64,000 nt of DNA from Anastatus disparis (GCA_017163975.1 JAFFSR010000278.1:1116001-1180000), one strand, 5' to 3'; numbered from the stretch's first letter, positions 44,801 through 53,784 are shown. Numbers and translations are program-made. Notes: a model not told the origin generated them from the letters alone.

Positions 44801-45951
44801 AATACATCGACTTGAACAGCGAGAAGAGAAAAAATGCTAAGAATGAGTTCGAGAAGATGCTCTTCAAACTCTTCAACAACGCTGTTTATGAAAAAACCAT
44901 GGAGAACGAGCGAAAACATGTGGACATCAAGCTCGTCAGTAAATGGAAAGGACGCTATAGTGCAGAGGCGCTCATTGCCAGACCCAACTTCAGTAGTTGT
45001 GCCATCTTTGATGAAAATCTTGTGGCTATTCAGCTCTTACGAACAGAGATTTGCATCAGGAAACCTATCGACATCGGACTCTCTGTACTGGATTTGTCCA
45101 AAACTCTCGTATACCGCTTCCATTATGATTATATGCTGGACAACGTAGCAAACAATGGGGCCAATTGTAAGCTATTGTACACCGATACTGATAGCTTGAT
45201 GTACGAAATGACCAACATCGATATGTACAAGATAATGAAACGGGACATCCATGAGTTCGACACCTCAGACTACCCACAGCCTAACCAATTCGACATTCCT
45301 CCGGCCAACAAGAAAATTGTTGGTTTAATAAAGGATGAATGCAACGGAAACATCATGCTGGAATTCGTTGGACTGAAGAGTAAAATGTACAGCGTTAGAG
45401 TCGAAAATCAGAAGCCAATAAAAAAAGCCAAGGGAGTGAAGAGTTCCGTAGTCAAAGCGACCATCTGTTTCGACGACTACATCGATTGTTTGGAAACGAA
45501 AGAGATCAAGATTCGTCAACAGCAAAACATAAGATCTCGTAATCACCAGCTGTACACTGAGAAAGAAACAAAGATTGCTCTCAGTGCCTACGACGACAAA
45601 CGATATCTGCAGTCAGAAACTACGGACACTCTTCCTTGGGGTCATTACTTGGTAAAGCCGCCAACTCCAGAGGTGGGGGAAGCAACTACCGAGCCGCCGA
45701 ATCCCAAACCAAGACCTGAGGTGGGGGTAGCCGCAGCCGAGCCGCCGAGACTTGTGGTGGGAGAAGTTGCTGCTGCTGAGGTGGGGAGATCCCTACATGA
45801 GCAGCTGCAAGAGCGACCTAGCATCATTCAGTTCGCAGCCTCCTCAAGAGATAATCAACAAGTCCTCAGAAGAACTCATCAGTCAACGAGCGAAGAAGCA
45901 GGCAGTAGCAAAAGATCCAGACTTTTAATTTACCAGCGATTCTTAAATTAA
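41851..45951 (+). pseudogene. polB: Protein-primed DNA polymerase B, one in-frame stop
   Basis: Two frames in the same phase (41851-43416 and 43420-45951) are separated only by TAG at 43417-43419. The first holds a helical N-terminal region (residues 1-80), a C2H2-type finger (CDRCLHYFRTAEKLAAHVTDC region, ~residue 413) and the exonuclease I motif VVYADFECLL. The second holds a CHICQKPF finger-like motif, exonuclease II (VIFHNLSGYGAHIF), polymerase motif A (YYDVNNLYGWAM), motif B (KLFNNAVYEKTME) and motif C (LLYTDTDSLMYEM). The tail after ~residue 735 is a Pro/Glu repeat (EVG..TTEPPNPKPRPEVG). Known role: replication of the linear element from a protein primer. The stop lies between exonuclease motifs, so full-length product needs readthrough. 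Otherwise all catalytic residues remain. Confidence 0.93.
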
Positions 45952-46044
45952 AGTTAGTTTTAATTTCTTTTTCTTTTGATAATAATTTAGTTTTCAATAG
46001 AATTATGGGAAAAGTTTTTAAGTGATTTAATAGTATTTAAATGA

Positions 46045-46165
46045 AGTGTTAATAAAGTATCAATATAGTATTAATATAGTTTCAATATAGTTTTAATATA
46101 GTATCAATACAGTATCAATACAGCATTGATACAGTATTAATATAGTATTAATAGTACTTAAATTG
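46045..46165. repeat. Minisatellite of AGTATCAATAT-like units
   Basis: About ten units of 12-13 bp (AGTATTAATAT, AGTTTCAATAT, AGTATCAATAC) between polB and the 99-aa gene. GCATTGATACAG in it is reminiscent of GTATCA words in the terminal repeats. Confidence 0.7.
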
Positions 46166-46214
46166 AAATTTCTTCTATTCTTAACTAGGAACTTTTTTTT
46201 TTGTTATAGATAAA

Positions 46215-46514
46215 ATGGACATTTCAAAATTAAACGCCATCGCTAGAGAAGAATTCCTCCCAACAAAAAAATTGACTGAATTGAGTCAAGATACTCTGTA
46301 CATGGTAACGAAATTAAAACGAGTGAATACTCGATATGGGTCGAAGACTGTGGCAGAACTGGGTAATGAAATCCAAATTTTTCTACCTAAGAAAATATGC
46401 GAAGTGTTTGAAAAAGATGAAAAGTTTTTAGAAGAAATGCAGAGTGCTGCAAATAAACTCAAACTTTTCATAACATACAAAGGAGGTCATATCATTGAAT
46501 TTTCAAATGCTTAG
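46215..46514 (+). CDS. Small Polinton protein (~100 aa family), copy 1
   Basis: 99 aa, no named family. Pattern: an N-terminal helix (MDISKLNAIAREEF), then beta-rich YMVTKLKRVNTRYG and NEIQIFLPKKICEVF, a helix LEEMQSAANKLKLF, and the closing GGHIIEFSNA. The paralogue at 54870-55181 shares this order (SEFRPV, WRIFIPSRACRAL, GLEFSLA). A compact beta barrel with an IFLP strand might be an OB-like nucleic-acid-binding fold, an inference from pattern only. It lies 263 bp after polB on the same strand. Frame intact. Confidence 0.7.
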   Translation: MDISKLNAIAREEFLPTKKLTELSQDTLYMVTKLKRVNTRYGSKTVAELGNEIQIFLPKKICEVFEKDEKFLEEMQSAANKLKLFITYKGGHIIEFSNA

Positions 46515-46562
46515 TGACTTTATATAAGTGTTTATAATAAGTGTTTATAATAAGTATTTATA

Positions 46563-46566
<4 letters not shown>

Positions 46567-46621
<55 letters not shown>
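46567..46621. repeat. (TA)n microsatellite
   Basis: About 27 TA units between convergent genes (the 99-aa gene on + and the BIR-RING gene on -). Confidence 0.9.
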
Positions 46622-46625
<4 letters not shown>

Positions 46626-46799
46626 CGAGGATGTGTATAAATAAAATATAGTATGATAATAAATTTAATGTTTAATTTCAAAACGTGTATATTTTATTTT
46701 AAATTAGTAATATACATTATTAAATACATTTTTCTCAAATAATTATGATATGTAAATTCGCATTCTTTGATTAATAACTTTTCTACAAATTACACATTT

Positions 46800-47150
46800 T
46801 TAAACAATGGATGAACAATGAGAACAACTACAACAGTGTCCACAGGGTATAAATGTGACTTCTACTTCATTATCAAGACAAATTTTACATCTATTGGTAT
46901 TTTCTTCAGCAGAATCATTCCGACAAGGTATACCTCGGATGAAGCGGCAACGGCCATTCCACTTTTTGTGCTCTAATAATGGATTGTCATCAATTTCCCA
47001 TCTACAGATTTCTGTAGAACATTCAAAGCAACGGACTTTATCTATTTCACCAGTGTAGTAGAATCCTGCTGCAGCTAAATCTTCAGGTTTTAAAAAACTC
47101 GAAGGCCAATTTTCAAAACTTTCAAGACGGTTTTGCTGTATTCGATACAT
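46800..47150 (-). pseudogene. BIR-RING (IAP-like) protein, truncated by a stop
   Basis: 116 aa before the stop. The BIR domain spans ~residues 10-70 with the complete zinc set C-x2-C-x16-H-x6-C (CFEC ... EHKKWNGRC). The RING starts at ~residue 88 with CKICLDNEVEVTFIPCGHC. A TAA at 46802-46800 cuts off its end: the last Cys-x2-Cys of the RING lies a few codons beyond the stop in the same frame. Known for the family: BIR domains bind caspases or their activators, and the RING is an E3 ubiquitin ligase. Small BIR-RING proteins are carried by several insect DNA viruses. Here it is on the same strand as integrase, 77 bp downstream of it. The BIR may still function alone. Confidence 0.85.
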
Positions 47151-47205
47151 GATTACGTTGAATTATTAGTAAGTTTTTATTCTTTATAAATTAATTACAA
47201 AATAC

Positions 47206-48129
47206 TTATTGAGCATCAGCTTTATTAATCCAACTATTGTGAGTATTGTCGAAACCAAGCCACTTCACTAATACTTCATTTCCACGTCTTCTAAGAATCT
47301 TCTCTACAAGATAGTAATCAGGATATTCGACACTTTGTAATTCTTGTTCATAAAAACCTCCAGCTATTGGTTGATCTTTGTAATCCTGCAAGAGAAAAGT
47401 AACTGGTTTTGTTTTTCGAACTCGGTGTACAGTAAATATTTCAGTAGACCAGTTGGGTGTGTATCCTTTTTCGAATACTTGTTTCAACTTGCTTACTCGT
47501 ACTTTATCACCAACTTTGAACTTTGGTTTCTTTTCTATTAAATTAACATTACTCTGGAATCGTCGAAGAACTTCAGCTTCGTTTTCAGCTGTAACATCTT
47601 TCGGTTTCATATTAATAGTCCGATGCTTCTCATCATTGTACTTGTCAATCAAATTGGCGATAATATCAATCCACTTGTAGTTACCACGTAAACTAAACTG
47701 TTTCCACATTTTTTTTTTGAGCGTACGATTAAAGCGTTCGCAAATAGACGCCTTGAGATTACTATACGTCGAGTAGAGTTTGATTTTATATTGTTGCATG
47801 AGATTCTGGAAATTGGTATTATAGAACTCCTTGCCTCGGTCGGTGTGAAGATTCTTAGGCACTCTACCTTTTCTCAATACAGACTTCATAGCAGCAGGAA
47901 TATCTATACCAGTTTTTTGTTTTACAGGAACAGCCCAGGCGTATTTTGAAAAAACATCTATAACTGTAAGCATGTATTTGTAGCCTTTGTTTTCTCGAGA
48001 ATAAGGTTGCATCTCTACCAAATCAGCTTGCCAAGTCTCGTCCAAACCTCGCACATCAAACTTTCGACGAGGATAATTACGACGTGCTGGCTTGTGAAGC
48101 TCTTCTACAAGTCTATGACGTTGTTCCAT
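47206..48129 (-). CDS. Polinton integrase with chromodomain
   Basis: 307 aa. Retroviral-type DDE core: D in ETWQADLVEM, D in LHTDRGKEFY, E in ASICERFNRTLKKK with the usual 35-residue spacing. It ends in a chromodomain (EYPDYYLVEKILRRRGNEVL, then VKWLGFDNTHNSW). Known role: cutting target DNA and joining element ends, leaving the 6-bp duplication seen here. The N-terminal HHCC-type zinc region of larger integrases is short or absent, so an upstream start may be missing. The 5' end overlaps the fibre-like gene by 25 bp, suggesting a polycistronic unit or shared transcript. Frame intact. Confidence 0.93.
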   Translation of the reverse strand: MEQRHRLVEELHKPARRNYPRRKFDVRGLDETWQADLVEMQPYSRENKGYKYMLTVIDVFSKYAWAVPVKQKTGIDIPAAMKSVLRKGRVPKNLHTDRGKEFYNTNFQNLMQQYKIKLYSTYSNLKASICERFNRTLKKKMWKQFSLRGNYKWIDIIANLIDKYNDEKHRTINMKPKDVTAENEAEVLRRFQSNVNLIEKKPKFKVGDKVRVSKLKQVFEKGYTPNWSTEIFTVHRVRKTKPVTFLLQDYKDQPIAGGFYEQELQSVEYPDYYLVEKILRRRGNEVLVKWLGFDNTHNSWINKADAQ

Positions 48130-48500
48130 CGATGGTTATCGTTTGACTGTTTTGCACTAACAGAGATAATGCCTCCTTTTATAGTCTCAAGCTCCAACTG
48201 GCTTTGTATGAATTTCTTATCTAGCTCGTCTCTATGCACCTCTACAATTTTATCTAGGTTATTGAGATCACTTCTCAAACTAGATATTGAATCTAATAAT
48301 TTTTGAACTTCCAAACGTACGATACGCTGTAAAGTATCTAAATTTACAGCTTCATTGAGTTGATTAGGTGATGCGAGATTACAAAGCCTCTTATTTTCCA
48401 TATCGTATTGTCCATCTTTTGTGAGTTTATAGCCAATGCCCGGAGGTCCTCGACTACCCTCACTTCGTTTGAGATTACGTCCGAATACATCGACGCTCAT
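48105..48500 (-). CDS. Fibre-like coiled-coil Polinton protein
   Basis: 131 aa. The N-terminus has a short collagen-like GSRGPPGIGY, then KRLCNLASPNQLNEAVNLDTL, a pattern seen at the foot of phage and adenovirus-like fibres (my recollection), and residues ~55-115 form a heptad-rich helix (LRSDLNNLDKIVEV...). A trimeric attachment or vertex protein is plausible but not shown. It overlaps the start of integrase. Start chosen at MSVDVFGRNL. Confidence 0.65.
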   Translation of the reverse strand: MSVDVFGRNLKRSEGSRGPPGIGYKLTKDGQYDMENKRLCNLASPNQLNEAVNLDTLQRIVRLEVQKLLDSISSLRSDLNNLDKIVEVHRDELDKKFIQSQLELETIKGGIISVSAKQSNDNHRWNNVIDL

Positions 48501-48531
48501 TTTGATAATGCATGGTATAGGTGTCTACACC

Positions 48532-49485
48532 TCAATATATACAGCCTCCTTCACGTAACTCTTCTATAATTGAATGTATCTCATTTGTATGGCTAGGGTT
48601 TCCAGCTTCTCTTTCAGCAATGAGTAATCGAAGTCTATCAACGAGTTCATTTGAATCATTTCAGTATATGCAATCTATTCTCGTATCTCTTCTTGCAATT
48701 TTATATCGAGGTAACGATCCTCCTCTTTTTTTCAATGAAAATAAAGGACTAATGATACTATCGAATTTCTTACTTTTGTGCGTACGAATAGTCTCATCAC
48801 TTCTGTAGCGTCGTTTGTGAGCATTAGTAGTTTCGAGAATCTTCTTGTAATTTTGCATATTATTGGTGTTTATCTGACCTCTATCGGGATTTTTCGTAAT
48901 TAACAATTCTAACAATCCTTTAGTTTTTGGATATTTTTGATCTTTTATACGAATGTTTTTATCTTCGAAAAATAGAGGTGAGTCACCAATTAAGTAACTA
49001 TTACCTTCCTTGCGTACTCCATAAACTTTATCCAATTGTTTTGGTTGATCCTCATTGAGCATATGAATGTATTTATTATCAAGCAATAAATAATCTTCTT
49101 TTTTTTCTAATTCCTGCTCACTTGTAGCTGATTCAAATTCCGTATCAACTTGTCGAATAGTATCGTTTAATGACGTATCTATAGCATCATCATCAATGGA
49201 TGAAGAGGAAGGAGAAGAAGGCTGCAAGAAGGAGGAATAAGTATCATTGTTTTTTATGACTTTTTTTTATTTTTTATTTTTTGCTATGTCACGTATAAAA
49301 TAATTATTTTTCTCAGTAGTAGCAACGAGTTTCTGAAGAGGATCAACGATAGGTTTGAATGTCTCGCCAAATGCTCTTTCAATATTCTCTTTTCCAAACT
49401 TCAGCAAGTTATATTTTCGTTTAACTGCATTGCGTGCTTGCACAAGTTGATGTAGAACATCTTTCTTTCGTCGAATGTCAGCCAT
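48532..49485 (-). pseudogene. Polinton structural protein, two in-frame stops
   Basis: Three segments in one phase: 49485-49270 (MADIRRKKDVLHQLVQARNA, basic and helical), 49266-48664 (acidic Ser-rich start, then YGVRKEGNSYLIGDSPLFF and KYPKTKGLLELLITKNP) and 48660-48535 (a Leu-rich helix ending EELREGGCIY). They are separated by TAA 49269-49267 and TGA 48663-48661. The central region contains an HKRRYRSDETIRTHKSKKFD basic patch and GGSLPRYK. It sits between the ATPase and fibre-like genes; similar proteins accompany these genes in other insect Polintons (recollection). Function unknown, probably virion-associated. Two stops indicate decay. Confidence 0.7.
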
Positions 49486-49526
49486 GTTGACGCTTCAGCG
49501 TACAATGATGAATTGTTTTCTTAGGA

Positions 49527-50231
49527 CTATGTGCGCGCTATATTTAGAGCAAAACAATCAAAGCCTTTTCTATATCTACCAGAATTGATTGAACTATCTT
49601 TGTCGATCATCAAACATCCGTATTTATCATCAGTCCAACACTTGGAGCACAATTCTTTGAATTGCGCGTAAGTCATGTCTGAATTGACGTGATCATCGTA
49701 TAAGTGTCTCAAATTGACGTCATCTTGACGAAAAATCACCAACAAATTGACATTGTCTCTGACTAGATGTTTTGGAATTCAAGCATAAGATTGACAGAGA
49801 TAGAAACAATCAACATCTTTGTGTCTACCCATACAGAAATAAGCTCTGATATTATCTTGTTTTTCACAGGCTACATCATCAAAAATCATGACAGAATTTG
49901 GGAGCGCATTATCAGGGGCTACAACAGATTCGTACTCACTAAAGGGAAAATATTGTACACCTTCTAAAGGCTCTAGGAGGTCCTTCAAAAACTTGTACTT
50001 TGGTTGATTCAAAGACTTGGAGTAAACATAAACGTTTTCAAACCTGAGACCATTAGGATGCGTTATTAGTGCTAACAGACTATTGGTTTTACCACAATTG
50101 GATGCACCGCAAAATACAGCTCGAATACTGTTTGGAAGTAAGTCTCCGTGACTCTTTAATTTCTTCTCATGCTCCACGATAGTGTCGAAATTTTCTGTCG
50201 GTAGCTTAACGGATTGTTCTTTGAAATTCAT
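49527..50231 (-). pseudogene. A32-like genome-packaging ATPase, one in-frame stop
   Basis: Read from ATG 50231 (MNFKEQSVKL); a further ATG at 50261 lies at or before the predicted transcription start. Walker A is FCGASNCGKTNSLL, Walker B is NSVMIFDDVACEKQ, and the following CMGRHKDVDCFYLCQSYA carries the sensor region. TGA at 49781-49779 interrupts the frame right after this; the remainder (49776-49527) continues in the same phase and ends in KGFDCFALNIART. The family, FtsK-HerA type, pumps DNA into capsids. The catalytic core precedes the stop, but the C-terminal third would be lost. Confidence 0.9.
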
Positions 50232-50257
50232 TATGACAGCACGTCTGACATACGAAT

Positions 50258-50304
50258 GCATGACCAGCTATAAATACAGGGCTTTTATACCCAATGCCTC
50301 AGTC
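50258..50304. promoter_or_regulatory. Bidirectional promoter with two interleaved TATA boxes
   Basis: + strand: TATAAATA 50269-50276 with initiator TCAGTC 50299-50304. - strand: TATAAAAG 50289-50282 with a weaker initiator TCATGC near 50263. It drives the protease fusion rightward and the ATPase leftward. The + initiator lies after ATG 50294, so that ATG should not be in the mRNA. Confidence 0.65.
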
Positions 50305-50326
50305 TTCATTTAGTCTTCGAAGTGTG

Positions 50327-51526
50327 ATGATCGTATATAGACAACGACGACGTGGTCGCGGTTTTGTCAACAAGCTACTTAATAGTCTTCCAATCGAACT
50401 TCATATACCCGGCTACCAATACTGTGGACCCGGTACAAGATTAGCTAAACGTTTAGCTAGAGGTGATCCAGGAATCAATCCTCTCGATAGAGCTTGTAAA
50501 GAGCACGACATTGCTTATTCACAGAATCGTGAAAACGTAGAAGCTAGAAACGCTTCTGATAGAATTTTAGCAGAAAAAGCTAATCAAAGGATTTCATCAA
50601 AAGACGCTAGCTTTGGAGAGAAAGCAGCTGCATTTGCAATTAAAAACATTATGAAAGTAAAGTCTAAATTCGGAATGGGTATGAAGAAGAAGGGTAAGAG
50701 GAGAAGGAGGAAGCCTTCTACTACTACTTTCAATACAATAGTAAAGGCTGCATCAAAATCAATTGTTCCTACAAAATGTGCTCGAAAAGCCATTTTGTCA
50801 GCTCTAAAAGGTGCACGTAATGCTGTTAAAAAAGCAGGTGGTAAAAAGAATGTCAAAATTCCACGTACTTTACCAGTTCCAAAGAAAGTAGGAGGTTTCT
50901 TACCATTTCTTATACCAATCTTTGCAGGTTTGAGTGCTGTCGGTGGTATAGCTGGAGGTGCCGCTGGAATCGCTAAAGCGGTAAACGATTCCAAAGCTGC
51001 TAAACAACAATTAGAAGAAAATAAGAGACATAATATAAAGATGGAAGAAATAGCTCTTGGTAAAGGTCTTTACTTGAAACCATATAAAACTGGTCTTGGT
51101 CTTCGTATGAAACCAAAGAATTCTTTAAAAAAAAAAAAAAAAAAAAAGATCCTTAAAGTAAAATTACCTCAAAGAGCACTCACCGATGCTGATCTCATCA
51201 AGTATGCAAAAAACCTGAAAATCTCAAATTTTCGAGGAGTATTCATGAGGAATGCTATGCCTATTAATGGACCACACTATAGAGAATCAGCTATTGTTAA
51301 TCTCGATGATGCAGATGGACCTGGAACGCACTGGGTAGCATATCGCAAACGAGGAAACGATGTTGTGTATTTCGATAGCTTCGATGATCTTCAACCTCCT
51401 TTGGATTTAATGACATATCTGAGAGTAGACAACATCAAGTACAATCCTGAGAGGTATCAAGACTTTGATACTTTTAATTGCGGTCATCTTTGTCTAAGAT
51501 TCTTGAATAATACTCTTGATATATAA
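50327..51526 (+). CDS. PLA2-like / pVI-like / adenain-type protease fusion
   Basis: About 399 aa from ATG 50327 (the frame opens at 50294). Residues ~20-65: a phospholipase A2-like core, YQYCGPGT calcium-loop type and ACKEHDIAYS with the HD pair. Middle: basic KKKGKRRRRKPS and a hydrophobic segment (GGFLPFLIPIFAGLSAVGGI) followed by an AKAVNDSKAAKQQLEE helix and ALGKGLYLKPYK, resembling adenovirus core/membrane-lytic proteins. C-terminal ~125 residues: cysteine protease with His in GTHWVAY, Asp in VYFDSFDD and Cys in FNCGHLCLRF. Expected roles: membrane passage and capsid protein maturation. A run of about 20 A (51127-51146) encodes poly-Lys before the protease and is slippage-prone. Frame intact. 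Confidence 0.88.
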   Translation: MIVYRQRRRGRGFVNKLLNSLPIELHIPGYQYCGPGTRLAKRLARGDPGINPLDRACKEHDIAYSQNRENVEARNASDRILAEKANQRISSKDASFGEKAAAFAIKNIMKVKSKFGMGMKKKGKRRRRKPSTTTFNTIVKAASKSIVPTKCARKAILSALKGARNAVKKAGGKKNVKIPRTLPVPKKVGGFLPFLIPIFAGLSAVGGIAGGAAGIAKAVNDSKAAKQQLEENKRHNIKMEEIALGKGLYLKPYKTGLGLRMKPKNSLKKKKKKKILKVKLPQRALTDADLIKYAKNLKISNFRGVFMRNAMPINGPHYRESAIVNLDDADGPGTHWVAYRKRGNDVVYFDSFDDLQPPLDLMTYLRVDNIKYNPERYQDFDTFNCGHLCLRFLNNTLDI

Positions 51527-51568
51527 AGAAAGAATGATGAGTATTTGTTCATTATGTGTTCAACAATC

Positions 51569-52255
51569 ATGGTAGATTCATTGACTTTGAGTCTTTCGAG
51601 TACATCGTCTGTACTGGAAGAACAGTATTTTCAACCAATTGAAATTTAATCTGAAAAGAATTACGTTCTCAGATTAGTTGCTTTCATGACATTTAATTCT
51701 ATACCTAATATCGACAAGGGTAGTAATCTATTCCACGTTGGACAGGAAGAAATTGTTTTACCGACTGGTAGTTATGAAACTGAGGATATAGAGAATTATC
51801 TCAGTGAAACATTGACGACAAAAAGTATCTCAATCAGTATTAAACCAAACAATAATACACTTCGTAGTGAAATAAAATGCAATCATTCGATTGATTTTCG
51901 ACCAGAACATTCGATAGGACCTTTATTAGGCTTTGCAAAACGTGTACTTCCTGCTGACGTCACAAATCATTCAGATTTACCTGTGGCTATTCTCAAGGTC
52001 AACGCTCTTCGAGTCGAGTGTAATATCGTCTCTGGTGCCTATATAAACGGTCGACGAATGCACACGATACATGAATTCTTTCCTGCTGTCCCACCAGGAT
52101 ATAAGATCATTGAAGTGCCATCACAAGTCATTTACCTTCCAGTCGTCGTCAAGAGCATAGATCATTTACAAGTGCGTATGCTCGATCAAGACGGGAATTT
52201 AATTAACTTTCGTGGAGAAACTATTACAGTTAGACTACATATCAAATCAGTATAA
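51569..52255 (+). pseudogene. Minor capsid (penton-like) protein, one in-frame stop
   Basis: An upstream segment from ATG 51569 (MVDSLTLSLSSTSSVLEEQ) runs in phase into the main frame (51686-52255), interrupted by TAA 51647-51649. The main part shows the Polinton minor-capsid pattern: FNSIPNIDKGSNLF, EEIVLPTGSYETEDIENYL, then HSIGPLLGF and a C-terminal VKSIDHLQVRMLDQDGNLI. The family is a single jelly-roll pentamer at capsid vertices. Translation may restart at ATG 51686, losing about 39 residues. It lies between the protease fusion and the major capsid gene on the same strand. Confidence 0.8.
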
Positions 52256-52294
52256 AAAATGGGAGTGGTTTATAACAATAAAAATAACAAAGGG

Positions 52295-52331
52295 TATATA
52301 AGTAAATAAAGATGGCATTCGAACATCAGTC
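52295..52331 (+). promoter_or_regulatory. Major capsid promoter: TATA and TCAGT initiator
   Basis: TATATAAG at 52295-52302 and TCAGTC at 52326-52331, spaced 31 bp. The start lies after ATG 52312, so the 60-aa frame beginning there is not expected in the mRNA, leaving a leader of about 120 nt before the capsid ATG at 52451. Confidence 0.65.
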
Positions 52332-52450
52332 GTCATCGACAAGTCAAAGTATTAACACGGCCGAACATTCAGTTTTTGAAAAGCCAAGGCTTAAAAATAA
52401 GAGCTCCTGGTGGAAAATTAAGTGCCTAATTTTTTGCTGTTTTCAAAGAA

Positions 52451-53680
52451 ATGGAGGAAATTTTAAACATAAGGGCAGGAGTAACATTGGATGAGTCAAT
52501 AGCTCACTGTGAGGTGCACGCGTACCAGCCTTACACCTCGTCAAATTTCAATAATAGCGATGAAATTCGCATATCGATTCAACATCAAGATTTAAATCTT
52601 TTGCCTTCGCGGAGTTCTCTGCACATAGTGGGAAAATTAACTCAACAAGATGGCACTGCTTTAACAAGAACTAACTTAGTTAATAATGGCATCTGTCATC
52701 TATTCGAGGAAGTTCGCTATGAAATTAATGCTATAGAGATCGATCGCTGTAAGAATGTTGGATTGATCACCGTTATGAAGGGTTGGGTATCACTCAACCC
52801 TAGTCAGAGTTTGATTATAGAAAATGCTGGTTGGATTGATACAACGGAAACTCGGAAGATCATTAATAACAATGGCTATTTTGATATTTTCATACCTCTC
52901 AGTATGATTTTAGGCTTTGCCGAAGATTATCGCAAAATCATAGTCAATGTTAAACATGAACTTATCCTCACGAGATCCAGGAACGATATTAACGCAGTAA
53001 TACAAACACCGAATGCTACTAATGCTTACGAAGATTTCAAAATTGATCTTTTAAGGATCGAGTGGCTTATGCCTCACATACAATTATCCAATGAATGTAA
53101 AATTCGCATGCTTCGACAAATCGAGAAAAATAAACCTATCTCAATGAGTTTTCGTTCCTGGGAATTATACGAATATCCATTATTACCGGCATCAACGAGA
53201 CATGTATGGATAGTCAAAACATCTAATCAGCTGGAGAAGCCTCGTTTTATTATTCTTGGTTTCCAGACAAATCGAAAAGGACAAAAAGCTGCTAACGCTA
53301 GTCAGTTTGATCATTGCAATTTGAGCAATGTAAGACTATTTCTCAATTCTACATATTATCCTTACCGAAATATGAATCTTGATATTGTCAATAATCAGTA
53401 TGCAATATTATACGATATGTACGCTAATTTCCAAAATGCATACTATGGGAAGGAGTCCGAGCCAATGCTGAAAAAATCAGATTATATCAATCACATGCCA
53501 CTGATAGTCATCGATTGTTCAAAACAAAATGATTCTCTAAAGAGTGCTCCAGTTGATGTTCGTCTTGAATTCGAGACCAAACAAAACTTTCCAGTTGGAA
53601 CTTCAGCTTACTGTCTAATCTTACATGATAGAATCATAGAATACAACGCCATAAGCGGTGATGTTAGAATATTAGTCTAA
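52451..53680 (+). CDS. Major capsid protein, double jelly-roll
   Basis: 409 aa, intact. Recognised by the Polinton capsid pattern: DLNLLPSRSSLHIVGKL, NGICHLFEEVRYEINAIEID, KNVGLITVMKGWVS, then FIPLSMILGFAEDYRK, ISMSFRSWELYEYPLLP and GFQTNRKGQKAANASQFD. The family forms trimers of double jelly-rolls that build an icosahedral shell, as in adenovirus-like and virophage-like viruses. It is the best-preserved structural gene here. Its stop codon overlaps the first of three 21-bp repeats that lead into the next promoter. Confidence 0.9.
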   Translation: MEEILNIRAGVTLDESIAHCEVHAYQPYTSSNFNNSDEIRISIQHQDLNLLPSRSSLHIVGKLTQQDGTALTRTNLVNNGICHLFEEVRYEINAIEIDRCKNVGLITVMKGWVSLNPSQSLIIENAGWIDTTETRKIINNNGYFDIFIPLSMILGFAEDYRKIIVNVKHELILTRSRNDINAVIQTPNATNAYEDFKIDLLRIEWLMPHIQLSNECKIRMLRQIEKNKPISMSFRSWELYEYPLLPASTRHVWIVKTSNQLEKPRFIILGFQTNRKGQKAANASQFDHCNLSNVRLFLNSTYYPYRNMNLDIVNNQYAILYDMYANFQNAYYGKESEPMLKKSDYINHMPLIVIDCSKQNDSLKSAPVDVRLEFETKQNFPVGTSAYCLILHDRIIEYNAISGDVRILV

Positions 53681-53740
53681 AGGAGTGGGGATAGTCTACA
53701 AAGGAGAGGGGATCGTCTGCAAAGGAGTGGGGATAGTAGG
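53679..53740. repeat. Three 21-bp tandem repeats before the next promoter
   Basis: Units AAAGGAGTGGGGATAGTCTAC, with small changes, at 53679, 53700 and 53721. G-rich on the + strand. They abut the TATA box at 53741 and could be an upstream control element (inference). Confidence 0.75.
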
Positions 53741-53775
53741 ATATAAGAAAGCGAGCGCGAGCTGGGATCTCATTC
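53741..53775 (+). promoter_or_regulatory. TATA and initiator for the VDLQGF gene
   Basis: ATATAAGAAAGCG at 53741 and TCATTC at 53770-53775, spaced 29 bp. ATATAAGAAAGCG matches the polB promoter exactly at 41774. Confidence 0.6.
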
Positions 53776-53784
53776 TTTTACAAG

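Noticed and set aside
52312..52494. 60-aa frame before the major capsid gene
   Set aside because: Its ATG lies between the TATA box and the initiator, so it should not be in the mRNA; it overlaps the capsid start and has no motif.
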